From: Elephas maximus indicus
Lineage: Eukaryota > Chordata > Mammalia > Proboscidea > Elephantidae
NCBI RefSeq assembly: GCF_024166365.1
Contig: NC_064842.1
Location: 13,115,001-13,179,000 of the forward strand
Direction of reading: 5' to 3'
DNA: 64,000 bases
Part shown: piece by piece, positions 1-11,014 of the stretch
Layout of the letters: each line of letters starts with the position of its first letter
Position numbering within the stretch: the stretch's first letter is position 1
The notes under the pieces: model-generated
Databases searched by the model: none
What the model was told of the DNA's origin: nothing
What the model saw: the letters and a program-made list of their open reading frames with translations, nothing else
Made by a program: the position numbers and the translations under genes

Positions 1-355
1 GGCCTTAGTGATAGAAACAATACCGGAGATCGAATGGTAGAATTTTGCAAGACCAACGACTTCTTCATTGCAAATACCTTCTTTCACTAACATAAACGGC
101 GACTATACACATGGACCTTGCCAGATGAAACCCAGAAAAATCAAACTGACTGCATCTGTTGAAAGAGACAATAGAAAAGCTCAATATCATCAGTCAGAAC
201 AAAGCCAGGGGCCAACTGTGAAACGGACCATCCATTGCTCATATGCAAGTTCAAGCTGAAACTGAAGAAAATCAGAGCAAGTCCACGAGAGCCAAAATAT
301 GACCTTGAGTATATCCCACCTGAATTTAGAGACCATCTGAATTTAGGCTCCAAGA
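1..355 (+). mobile_element. RTE-type LINE fragment, endonuclease region (decayed)
   Basis: Translating the plus strand in broken frames gives text typical of the end of an RTE/BovB-like apurinic endonuclease domain, including FIANTFF, RRLYTWTLPDE and a terminal DHPLLICKFKLKLKK near 235-285. A stop interrupts the frame near position 90, so the copy is dead. It runs off the left edge of the window. The same family appears at 31195-32775, 33430-33745 and 61676-62430. Family assignment is by recall of RTE protein motifs. Confidence 0.7.
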
Positions 356-424
356 TAGCTCCACAGCATTCTGAAGGTCTTCTGAATAAAGCTGGAACTC
401 TGCTGGGATTAAGCTGTTGCTTAA

Positions 425-680
425 TTAAGCATGGCATTCAAGGCCCTACAGAATCTGGGCCCAGTCCACCTTTCTGCTCTCAGCCCCTGCTTCTCCTCTG
501 CATACACCCCCATGTCCTTGTTACACTAACCACTCATGGCCCCAAATGTGCCAGGCCCTCTGAGCCTCCATGCCGTGGCTCATGCAGCTTCCCCCGCCTA
601 GTGTGTCCTGCTCATCTCCATCTTGTGACGTTCCAGTTGTCCTCCAAGGGTGAGCCCTAACGTCATCCTGCGGGGGGCCC
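425..680 (+). repeat. L2 LINE 3' fragment (ancient)
   Basis: The stretch beginning catggcattcaaggccct, followed by a tctggcccagtccacctt-like segment, resembles the conserved 3' region of L2 LINEs, where the reading frame encodes a YKALHxLAP-type motif. It is heavily diverged and carries no usable coding sequence. The right boundary is uncertain. Confidence 0.55.
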
Positions 681-1057
681 TCTATCACGCACAACCCAGA
701 CAGAGCCAACCCCTCCCTCCTCTAGGAGCCCTGTGAAAGCTGCTGCTTGACCACTCCCACCCTGCATTTACCTGTGGCTGTGTCTCCTAGGGATGTTGTG
801 ACAAGGGCCCCGCGGTACCTTCCTGTATTATCCTGGCCCAGATTTTCAACAAATGTTGGTGAAGACCGTGTCCTTTATCCATCACCAGCAGAAGGGGCTG
901 AGACGCCCTTGCTCCACAGTGAATCCTGAGAACCTTAGAGGAAGCCCGAGGCCAGGGGTCCTGATGGAAAGCTGAGCCCTTGGTTCCAGTTCTGGCTCTG
1001 CCCCCCACCCACCCCCCAGCTCTCTGCTGTTTCCGTGCCCCTGCACAGTGATGGTAA
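681..1057. other. Unassigned intergenic DNA
   Basis: C-rich, moderately GC-rich sequence with no recognisable gene, repeat family or RNA. Short open frames on both strands have no domain features. Confidence 0.5.
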
Positions 1058-1293
1058 TGATCCCAATGGCTAATATTTATAGGGCAGCTGCCACGTGCCA
1101 GGTGCCACTGTAAGCGGGTTTCACGGGCTAACTTATTTCATTTTATGGACTGAAGGCTGAACCATCTATTAGATGGAATCCCTCTCTAGTTACATTTGGT
1201 CTGGGAGCACTTATGGATCACCTCCCATGGCACTGCCATTTTACAGGTGAGGAAACGGAGACTCCGAAGTGAAATGACTGCTCGGGGTGACTC
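1058..1293 (-). repeat. MIR SINE fragment
   Basis: Hallmarks of the MIR core read on the minus strand: taatatttatagggc, a gtgccaggtgcc block and cattttacaggtgaggaaac near 1240-1256. An extra segment of about 100 bases separates the two halves, so it is either interrupted or two fragments. Confidence 0.6.
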
Positions 1294-1373
1294 GCCTGGT
1301 GGCAGAGCTGGCTGGTGACAGGCCTGGCTGGTGGCAGGGCTAGCTGGTGACAGGGCTGGCTAGAGGCAGGGCT
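1294..1373. repeat. 16-bp tandem repeat, about 5 units
   Basis: Imperfect tandem copies of a gctggtggcagggctg-like unit (gctggtgacaggcctg, gctggtggcagggcta, gctggtgacagggctg). It abuts the MIR fragment and looks like a small local expansion. Confidence 0.7.
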
Positions 1374-1486
1374 CCTAGCTCTCTGGAAGCTGAGCTTTCT
1401 CCTACATGACACTGCTTCTGTATGACAGCAAGTAGCCTGGGTACTGGCCAGAGCCACACTCGTCTGAGCAAAATGTGCTACGAAGC

Positions 1487-1700
1487 TTCAACAGAGAAAC
1501 AAAACTCAGGTATCGGCACAACCGGATTCACAGCAACCCTATCGGACAGAGTAGGACTGCCCCCATAGGGTTTCCAAGGCTGTAATTATTATGAAAGCAG
1601 ACTGCCACATCTTTTTCCCACGGAGCTGCTAGTGGGTTCAAACTGTTGATCATTTGGCTAGCAACCAAGCTCTTTAACCACTGTGCCACCAGGGCTCCTT
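1487..1700 (-). repeat. AfroSINE, long form
   Basis: Reverse complement of an AfroSINE. It shows cagcaaccctatcggacagag, a ctgccacatctttttccc internal block that is absent from the short form, and the head end accactgtgccaccagggct. Retaining the internal block puts it in the longer, older class. Confidence 0.85.
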
Positions 1701-1829
1701 ACTTAATTCATGCCCAACTTAAAAGTTAAATGATTCTTTTGAAATTTGGTTTAATGTCCTTACTTCTTGGCAAGGATTGCCATCACATAAGATAATTTCT
1801 CTAACAGTGCTAAGAGTGGTGCCAATAGA
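1701..1829. other. Unassigned short intergenic stretch
   Basis: AT-rich spacer with nothing recognisable. Confidence 0.4.
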
Positions 1830-2400
1830 GATTTAGGGTAGAAACAACTTCTCATCCTCAGCTCTAGAAGTGCTTATGACTGCAAATGTGATCCTGGCGC
1901 AGCGGAGCGGGCTCCTCTGCACTGTGCCAAGGTTCTGGTTAAGGCTGCAACCACGTGGCTTCAAGGGCATGGCAGCCTTGGCCTGCTGATATACATCCAT
2001 CATAAGTTTCTGTTGGGAGAATGGTCTGTCATGCGGCCTCGCAACCCTCACCTGGACGGCCTAATCAGCGTGTTGGGCCTGGGACAGTCTGTGATAACGG
2101 AGGCTGGCAACTGAGCTGCTCTCTGTCCCAGTTTTTTCTTCTTCCCTGTCAGGGAAACTCCTTCCCTGTTCTGGGTACACAGTAAGCCTTCTTTGTACTG
2201 CTCATGCATGTGTGTGATTTGGCACCTGGCCAACCCCACTGCTGTATGTTTCCGGTGGGAGGTAACAGGGTCCTTCTCCTGCAGCACAACCTGCTGGCCA
2301 TGGGGGACTGATACCCACTAATAAAGCTGTCTCTCTTCTATGTGAGTAAAGCATTATTCCAACTAGAGCACGTGTACGTCATGTCTTTCTTAGTGGCCTC
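1830..2400 (+). mobile_element. Possible solitary LTR of an endogenous retrovirus (old)
   Basis: The stretch ends in an R/U5-like segment with actaataaagctgtctctctt near 2319-2338, then cattattcc, and upstream lies mixed U3-like sequence. No second LTR or internal coding region is present. The left boundary is not fixed and the family is not recognised, so this is tentative. Confidence 0.3.
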
Positions 2401-2971
2401 GGACCTTGGCTTGATGATTTCTTAAAAGTAGGTCTCAATTCAGAGTTTATTTCCCAAGAGACAGCCTAGTAACAAGGAAAAAGCACTGAACCTGAAGTCA
2501 AAACTCCTGCCATTTATACAGTGACGTTTGGGGAAGTCGCTTACTGTGGCTGTCTCTGACTTGGCCTAAGGAAAATTCTAATATCAGCTTGTTCTAAAAT
2601 TAATTCTACTGTCCCTGCCTAGCTGGGGTTGCTGTGAAGCTCCAAGGAAACGTTAAGGGAAGTGGAGTCGGTAAGCACTCGTTTTTCTTCTTTAAGGAGG
2701 GTACTATGTTTGGAGATCATATTCCAGAAATGTTTCCTCATTGCGCCCCAGAGAAGGGAAGTAACTTAGCCAGAATCCACAGCGCAGTGTGGACATGACA
2801 AAGCCTTGCAAGTCTCCCCTCCCCGGCTTTGTACCCTTTACCCAAACTGGTTTAGGATTACATTCGTTCCTTTCGCCTTACACTAGGAACCTGTAGACAT
2901 TTTTAATAGACGTCCATAAGTTAATTTAAGTCTTAAAACTTTTAACTGAAGTCTAGCAGTATATCAGAATA
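2401..2971. other. Unassigned intergenic DNA
   Basis: Single-copy-looking sequence with no clear repeat family, coding potential or RNA gene. Confidence 0.5.
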
Positions 2972-3180
2972 ATATTTATTGAATGCTTCATTGGTGCCAA
3001 GCCCTTGATACATAATGCCACCTGACCCTTACAACAGCCCTGCAGAGCTGTATTATCACCACTCACGCAATTCCACCTGCTGAGAACTTGAGGGTCAAGA
3101 AAGTCAAGCAACGTGCCCAAGATCACACAGGTGGAAAGTTGCAGGGGAAGATTCAAACTCAAGTTCACCCAACTCTAAAT
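2972..3180 (-). repeat. MIR SINE fragment
   Basis: Reads as reverse MIR: ttattgaatgcttcattggtgccaa at the left, acaacagccctgcagag in the middle, then gtgcccaagatcacacaggtgg and the head-side attcaaactcaagttcaccc. Confidence 0.8.
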
Positions 3181-3569
3181 CCGAAGAAAATCACAAAATT
3201 GGAGGAAAAGGACAAAAAAGCAATAAATGCGATTTTAGCATGGTGTTCACTGAGGCTATTTCAGAAAAGTGCATAGGACATGCACACTTTGTCAACAGGC
3301 AATAATTGCCATATTAGGGAAATAACAATCCTCTTTTTCCTGTTCTAAAGTTTAAAAAAGCAAACGCTTAAGGGTCACAAGGGCGCTGGGTATCAGGTGC
3401 TTCCGTAGCGGCAAATCCGCATACACTGCCCACAGGCACAGGTACAGGGATGGTGAGTCCAGGCTAACCGCGACCTGGCTGCTCAGCGACCCTTCCCCTC
3501 ACCTTTTCCCCGCTACTTTCCTCGATAGCACTAGTTTTTTTTTTTTTTTTCCCATTCTGAGGTGATGCC
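3181..3569. other. Unassigned DNA upstream of CCDC185, with a T-run
   Basis: No gene or named repeat seen. A run of about 16 T residues lies near 3536-3550, directly before the adjacent SINE. Confidence 0.45.
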
Positions 3570-3712
3570 TTTACCAAAAACTAAAAACATAGCGACCCTA
3601 GAGGACAGAGTAGAACTGCCCCAGGGTTTCCAAGGAGCGCCTGGTGGATTTGAAATGCCAACCTTTTGGGTAGCAGCTGTGGCTCTTAACCACTACACCA
3701 CTACCTGGACTC
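3570..3712 (-). repeat. AfroSINE, short form, truncated at its 3' side
   Basis: Contains catagcgaccctagaggacag, ttccaaggagcgcctggtgg and accactacaccactacctgg, the reverse complement of the AfroSINE head. The internal 45-bp block is missing (ccaaggagcgcctgg junction). It lies about 400 bases upstream of the CCDC185 start codon. Confidence 0.85.
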
Positions 3713-3734
3713 TAAAATTTTGCCACTTCAAAGT

Positions 3735-3744
3735 GTATAAAAAT
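3735..3744 (+). promoter_or_regulatory. TATA-like sequence upstream of CCDC185
   Basis: tataaaaata occurs about 360 bases before the CCDC185 start codon. It is a plain sequence match with no evidence of use. The CpG-rich segment downstream suggests initiation could equally be TATA-independent. Confidence 0.2.
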
Positions 3745-3859
3745 AAATGCAAGTTCAAATTCCTACCTGAAACACTGGTGCAGGTTCGCTATGCACCCTC
3801 AGCTTTCTTTAACTATCACCCCTGATTTCCTATAGCTGCATCCGCCACCCTGCCACCCT

Positions 3860-6007
<2,148 letters not shown>

Positions 6008-6088
6008 GAGCCCAAGGACAAGCCCATGTGGCGAGAAAGAGATGTGGAAATGTGATTCATTTTATAATCTGATTATAACTGAGCATTG

Positions 6089-6094
6089 ATTAAA
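6089..6094 (+). terminator. Candidate polyadenylation signal for CCDC185
   Basis: ATTAAA, the common variant hexamer, lies about 82 bases after the stop codon, followed by an A-rich and then T-rich stretch. A short 3'UTR would fit a compact single-exon gene. No canonical AATAAA is nearby. Confidence 0.45.
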
Positions 6095-6099
6095 AAAGC

Positions 6100-6729
6100 A
6101 TATAAAATCGCTGCAATTTTCTCTTATGAACTAGTTTATTGATTCACTTGGGATAGTTTAGAGGGTTGGGGATAGGAATTGGAGAATTTTAAGAAAATTA
6201 CATGGCATCATGAATTCTTTATTTGAATAGGAAATATTCCCTTAGCTTTCTAGTATTATAAAAACACACCAGACACACCTTGGAGGAACCAGAAAAACCT
6301 ACAGTGGGGAGGATAGAGGCCTGTGTAATGTTTTCATAAGTCTTCTCCTCTCACGTAAGGTACAGAAGGGTGAACTACCAGTCACAAGAAATCGCAGAGA
6401 TAAAAAGGTGGGAGGGTTCTGTGAACAAGTAGGTTTGAGAACCCTGCATGGGACATCCCCTTTGGGATACACGTTAAGGTTTTAAAGGCTCTAAGAAGGC
6501 CCGCAGAAGAAGAATTATTTGTTTAACCTAGTGTTTTTTGCAAACTATGGGACCCTTTTTTTCCCCCTCAGATTATTCCATGGAATTGGTGTTCTGCAGA
6601 ATGTGTTTTTGCCGCTGATACTCTATAGTTGCTCCCAGATAGTGAACGGCTTTGGCCGAACCTGCCTGTATGGATACCAAGTGTTGATAATTCTAGCATC
6701 TTGGCGTTACTGCTCAACCAAAGCTGTGC
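6100..6729. other. Unassigned DNA downstream of CCDC185
   Basis: AT-rich sequence with no recognisable repeat or gene. It could include more 3'UTR if the 6089 signal is not used. Confidence 0.4.
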
Positions 6730-7134
6730 TGTCTTAGTCATCTAGTGCTGTTGTAACAGAAATACCACAAGTAGGTGGCCTTAACAAACAGAAGTTTATT
6801 TTCTCACAGTTCAGGAGGCTAGAAGTCCAAATTCAGGACACTGGCCCTAGGGGAAGGCTTTCTTTCTGTTGGTTCCAGGGGAAGGTCCTTGTCTCTTTTG
6901 AGCTTCTGCTCCTGGGTGATCTTCATATGGCTTGGCATCTCTCTTCTCCTATCTCTGCTTGCTTAATCTGCTCCTTTTATGTTTTGTGAGAGATTGACTC
7001 AAGACACACCCTACACTAACCCTGCCTTATTAACATAACAAAAACAACTCATCCCCAAAAGGGAATATAACTGCAGGCATAGACATTAGGATTTACAACA
7101 CATGTTTTTGGGGGACATAATTCAATCCATACCA
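6730..7134 (-). mobile_element. MaLR-like solitary LTR
   Basis: Starts tgtcttagtcatctagtgctg and ends acataattcaatccatacca, the reverse complement of the tggtatggattgaatt...ctaagaca structure shared by copies at 23481, 30862 and 50334. The body has the aataccacaagtaggtggcc, tttattttctcacagttcag and cctaacattaacataac-type landmarks. It is a single LTR without internal region. Flanking 5-mers TGTGC and TGATC match at only three of five positions. Confidence 0.7.
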
Positions 7135-7802
7135 TGATCCAAGAGCTTACTGGAACCTATTTGGCCTGATTTTCTTTTTTGGTACTAGCCAGTATTATGG
7201 AGCAAAATTCTATTGGAATTCTTCCCCTCTAATTCTCCTCCTTTGAAGGAGTTCTGTAATGTCATTCTGTCTGCCCACATTGTGTCTAATTAACCTAAGC
7301 AGGCTCTGAATGAATGACTAAGCATGATTCAGTAACATGACATTTTTAAAATAAGGAACCTGAGGCTAAGTAGAAATTAACCCATCACATCTCAAAGTCT
7401 CTGTAAAAAAATATTCTCAATGTTTTCTTAATGTAACATTTGTCTTGAAAAAAAAAAAAAAGACAGGGAGAGAGAGGAAAATCAAAAGAATATACCTCAT
7501 TGGAAGACTTCTGTCTTATTAACATTAGTTTTGAAATGAAATTAACCTGGCAAGGGACTTGATAGGGAATTTTGTGCAGAGGTCAGTTAAGCTTTATTTC
7601 TCATCTTGTATATGGAAACTGACCCTTTTCTCTATTCTGTTTTCTTCCCCTGACCTAGCTCCCTCATATCTGCTGCCTCCAAAGAGTCATACTCAAGCCC
7701 TTACTCCTTTGCTCTCTGAGAAAATCTTATTCTTTTCTCCTCACTCACATTAATCCTGTGCTCTAGCCAAATGCTGTGTGCATTCCAGGCATTCTAGGGT
7801 AG
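7135..7802. other. Unassigned AT-rich intergenic DNA
   Basis: No gene or family recognised. An A-run lies near 7448-7461. Short frames on both strands have no features of protein genes. Confidence 0.45.
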
Positions 7803-8025
7803 TGTTTAAAAGGTTTCAGACAGACCTAGGCGTGAGCCCTAACTCAATATAATTGTGTGGCTTTAAGGAAGTTACCTCCCTCAGTCTCAGTTTCCTCATC
7901 TTTAAAATAGAATAATTGTAGTACAAAGGGATATTATGAGGGATGATTAAAATAATCCATGTGAAGTTCTTGGCATAGTGCCCAGAACCTAATACACACC
8001 CTGTGGTTTTTATTATTATTAACAA
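7803..8025 (+). repeat. MIR SINE
   Basis: Forward MIR: gtgtggctttaaggaagtta, cagtctcagtttcctcatct, ttaaaatagaataattgtag and cttggcatagtgcccagaac. Confidence 0.85.
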
Positions 8026-8059
8026 TACTAACCTTGCACCTTTGTTGATTCTACTCTCC

Positions 8060-8370
8060 TGCTTTGATGCCTCCTCACCAGCTGCCTCCTCTCTTCCAAG
8101 TGTGATTTTACTGAGCTTAGTTCACATTCTGCCTCTTCCGTGAAATATGGGACCTCCCTGTCCGTTCCATCTTGACATCGCCCTTCTATGACAAGCTGCA
8201 CTGATCATGGAGCATCTAGCAGTTGCTGCTTTGTCTGGCATATTCTTTTTGCAATCCACATCTTGGCTTCCTAGCTAAATTGTATGCTACGTGAGACTAG
8301 GGTCATTATCTTAAACCCTACTCAATACGATAGTTGGCATATAGTCAAAAGCTATTAAGATGTTTTGCTC
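8060..8370 (+). repeat. Possible L2 3' tail (strongly decayed)
   Basis: The order of landmarks resembles an L2 3' end: a gctaaattgtatgctacgtgagactagg-type segment near 8274, then actcaatacgatagttggcat. Divergence is high, so the call is weak. Confidence 0.35.
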
Positions 8371-8481
8371 ACACCTACCTATCTCACGCCTTTCACCGTG
8401 CTCATCACTCTTTGCTCTAAGAAATAGACTTTCATTCTTTGATCCAATTCATTGTAAATATCAGTAGTATAAATATTCAAT

Positions 8482-8495
8482 AAAAAATAAAACTG
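8482..8495 (+). repeat. Target site duplication of the full-length L1, left copy
   Basis: AAAAAATAAAACTG is repeated exactly at 15845-15858 at the other end of the L1. The A-rich start is the expected product of the L1 endonuclease cleavage preference. The last G and the A-run overlap the element ends, so the exact length is ambiguous by a few bases. Confidence 0.9.
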
Positions 8496-8508
8496 GGGGG
8501 GCGGAGCC

Positions 8509-8518
8509 AAGATGGCGG
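8509..8518 (+). promoter_or_regulatory. YY1-like site at the L1 5' end
   Basis: AAGATGGCGG, 14 bases into the element. An equivalent site at the same place in human L1 sets accurate transcription start. Its presence here supports an intact promoter end. Confidence 0.7.
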
Positions 8519-8596
8519 ACTAGGCAGACGCTACCTCGGATCCCTCTTACAACAAAGACACGGAAAAACAAGTGAATCGATCACATACATAACAAT

Positions 8597-9349
8597 CTAC
8601 GAACCCTGAACAACAAACACAGATTTAGAGACGGAGAACAAACTAATACGGGGAAGCAGCGATTGTTTCCAGAGCCTGGAGCCAGCGTACCAGTCAGGTA
8701 CGGCACAAGCACAGAGACCTGCTCCACCCCCCTGAACTAACCCCGGGAGGGGGACTAGCCGGTTCCACGGGCGGCGTGGGACGCAGCCGTTAGGAGAAGT
8801 CCCCGGGAGGCAGTGACTGATCTTGGAGCAGAAAGAGCAGCATCCGAGCCGGGGAACCGTCCCGCAGGGATTTGGACTGCACGCAGGTACGCCATAAACA
8901 CGGAGAGTTGCTCCACCCCCTGAACTAACCCCGGGAAGGTGACCAGCCGGGTCGCGCAGGCGGCGTAGGACGCAGCCGGTAGGAGAAGTCCCCGGGAGGC
9001 AGCGACTGGTATTGGAGCGGGGAGAACAGCGTTCCAGCCGGGACACTCGGTCGCGGCACAAGCACGGGGAGCTACTCCACCCATCTGAACTAACCCCGGG
9101 AGGGGGCCCACCTGGTTCAGGGGGGCGGCACGGCCACGCGGCTGGAGGGACGAGAAGTCCCCGGGAGGCAGCGACTGATTTTGGAGTCGAGAGTGCACCG
9201 TCCCAGTAGGGGAGCCTTGACGCTGGGCGTGGGGCTGGAAGCGGAGGATCTGACCGTGACTCCAGCGGGCCAGACCCCCTGGGGGCAATCTCCACACAGC
9301 CAGCACACGTAGGCGACGCGCCCGCGGGAATCTCAGATATAATAGTCAT
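8597..9349 (-). other. Antisense 250-codon open frame in the L1 5'UTR
   Basis: On the minus strand an ATG at 9349 opens a frame of 250 codons that ends at 8597. The product is Pro/Arg/Ser/Cys-rich with repeated SRCLPGTSP-like phrases because it crosses the tandem units. GC-rich DNA with few stops can produce such frames by chance, and an overlapping 183-codon frame exists in another phase. It resembles human L1 ORF0 in position only. There is no evidence of translation. Confidence 0.25.
8653..9200 (+). repeat. Tandem units in the L1 5'UTR
   Basis: The landmark ccccgggagg that precedes a cagygactgrt segment occurs at 8801, 8990 and 9159, spacing 189 and 169 bases. A weaker match to the following segment near 8653 marks a partial first unit. 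Each unit also carries a ctgaactaaccccggga block. This is a monomer-like structure analogous in layout to rodent L1 promoters, with units of unequal length. Confidence 0.8.
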
Positions 9350-9536
9350 TCCAAGCAAGACAAGCAACTCTGGCTATATTCTGAGGTGCTACTCTCCTAT
9401 CTCTCTGTTCCCTCCCCCACCCTCCCCAGGCGGCTTCATTAACATCTGAATAGCCTGAGCCAGAGGGAGAACTCTGATAGGGATCTCACTGCTGTTTTTT
9501 TTTAGCGGATTTTCTGGAAAAACTAGTTTCCCAGTG

Positions 9537-10553
9537 ATGGCTCGGAGACAACAATCCATATCAAACCACTTAAAGAAGCAGACCGTGACAGCTTCTCCAA
9601 CCCCCCAAACAAAAGAATCAAAATCTTTCCCAAATGAAGATACAATCCTGGAATTATCAGATACAGAATATAAAAAACTAATTTACAGAATGCTTAATGA
9701 TATCACAAATGAAATTAGGATATCTGCAGAAAAAGCCAAGGAACACACTGATAAAACTGTTGAAGAACTCAAAAAGATTATTCAAGAACATACTGGAAAA
9801 ATTAATAAGTTGCAAGAATCCATAGAGAGACAACATGTAGAAATCCAAAAGATTAACAATAAAATAACAGAATTAGACAACACACTAGGAAGTCAGAGGA
9901 GCAGACTCGAGCAATTAGAATGCAGACTGGGACATCTGGAGGACCAGGGAATCAACACCAACATAGCTGAAAAAAAATCAGATAAAAGAATTGAAAAAAA
10001 TGAAGAAACCCTAAGAATTATGTGGGACTCTATCAAGAAGGATAACCTGCGGGTGATTGGAGTCCCAGAACAGGGAGGGGGGACAGAAAACACAGAGAAA
10101 ATAGTTGAAGAACTTCTGACAGAAAACTTCCCTGACATCATGAAAGACGAAAGGATATCTATCCAAGATGCTCATCGAACCCCATTTAAGATTGATACAA
10201 AAAGAAAAACACCAAGACATATTATCATCAAACTCACCAAAACCAAAGATAAACAGAAAATTTTAAAAGCAGCCAGGGAGAAAAGAAAGGTTTCCTTCAA
10301 GGGAGAATCAGTAAGAATATGTTCTGACTACTCAGCAGAAACCATGCAGGCAAGAAGGGAATGGGACCACATATACAGAACACTGAAGGAGAAAAACTGC
10401 CAACCAAGGATCATATATCCAGCAAAACTCTCTCTGAAATATGAAGGCGAAATTAAGATATTTACAGACAAACACAAGTTTAGAGAATTTGCAAAAACCA
10501 AACCAAAGCTACAAGAAATACTAAAGGATATTGTTTGGTCAGAGAACCAATAA
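9537..10553 (+). CDS. ORF1: L1 ORF1 protein (nucleic-acid chaperone)
   Basis: 338 codons, the same length as human ORF1p. I start at the ATG at 9537; an in-frame GTG immediately before it is not a likely mammalian start. ORF1p forms trimers, coats L1 RNA and acts as a chaperone in the cytoplasmic ribonucleoprotein. The sequence shows a Ser/Thr/Gln-rich N-terminus, a long heptad-patterned coiled coil (about 50-155), the RNA-recognition domain with NLRVIGVPE at 170-178, and a C-terminal domain with ARREW at 272-276 and ILKEKN/YPAKLS-type text after it. No stop or frameshift interrupts it, so it appears functional. Confidence 0.95.
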   Translation: MARRQQSISNHLKKQTVTASPTPQTKESKSFPNEDTILELSDTEYKKLIYRMLNDITNEIRISAEKAKEHTDKTVEELKKIIQEHTGKINKLQESIERQHVEIQKINNKITELDNTLGSQRSRLEQLECRLGHLEDQGINTNIAEKKSDKRIEKNEETLRIMWDSIKKDNLRVIGVPEQGGGTENTEKIVEELLTENFPDIMKDERISIQDAHRTPFKIDTKRKTPRHIIIKLTKTKDKQKILKAAREKRKVSFKGESVRICSDYSAETMQARREWDHIYRTLKEKNCQPRIIYPAKLSLKYEGEIKIFTDKHKFREFAKTKPKLQEILKDIVWSENQ

Positions 10554-11010
10554 TATCAGATATCAGCACAACACAAGGTCACAAAACAGAACGTCCTGAT
10601 ATCAACTCAAATAGGGAAATCACAAAAACAAACAAATTAAGATTAATTAAAAAAAAATACACATAACAGGGAATCATGGAAGTCAATAGGTAAAAGATCA
10701 CAATAATCAAAAAGAGGGACTAAATACAGGAGGCATTGAACTGCCATATGGAGAGTGATACAAGGCGATATAGAACAATACAAGTTAGGTTTTTACTTAG
10801 AAAAATAGGGGTATATAATGAGGTAACCACAAAAAGGTATAACAACTCTATAACTCAAGACAAAAACCAAGAAAAACGTAACGACTCAACTAACATAAAG
10901 TCAAACACTATGAAAGTGAGGATCTCACAATTTACTAAGAAAAACGCCTCAGCACAAAAAAGTATGTGGAAAAATGAAATTGTCAACAACACACATAAAA
11001 AGGCATCAAA
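10554..11010 (+). other. L1 inter-ORF region, 457 bases
   Basis: A-rich spacer between the two L1 ORFs. It is far longer than the about 60-base spacer of human L1, and resembles the long spacers of ancient mammalian L1s. It contains a small frame from an ATG at 10748 (88 codons) whose TGA at 11012-11014 overlaps the ORF2 ATG as ATGA. The small product has no recognised domain. Confidence 0.7.
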
Positions 11011-11014
11011 ATGA
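10748..11014 (+). CDS. Small open frame ending on the L1 ORF2 start (hypothetical)
   Basis: 88 codons, Lys/Asn/Thr-rich, reflecting the A-rich DNA. The stop TGA overlaps the ORF2 ATG by three bases, an arrangement that could allow termination-reinitiation. Human and mouse ORF2 translation is inefficient and reinitiation-like, but whether this small frame is translated is unknown. Chance is a serious alternative. Confidence 0.25.
   Translation: MESDTRRYRTIQVRFLLRKIGVYNEVTTKRYNNSITQDKNQEKRNDSTNIKSNTMKVRISQFTKKNASAQKSMWKNEIVNNTHKKASK

Larger units (their letters stand above)
8495..9536 (+). promoter_or_regulatory. L1 5'UTR (internal promoter region)
   Basis: GC- and CpG-rich leader of about 1 kb preceding ORF1. 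Its first bases carry a YY1-type motif, and its middle consists of tandem units (see separate entries). In mammalian L1s this region carries the sense promoter and often an antisense promoter. CpG density makes it a likely methylation target. Confidence 0.8.

Noticed and set aside
235..660. 141-codon plus-strand frame near the window start
   Set aside because: Its first part is the end of a decayed RTE endonuclease and its second part runs into an L2 fragment, so it is a chance join of two repeats.
9534..9536. GTG as the start of L1 ORF1
   Set aside because: GTG is not a usual mammalian start, and an ATG follows immediately at 9537, giving the expected 338-residue length.
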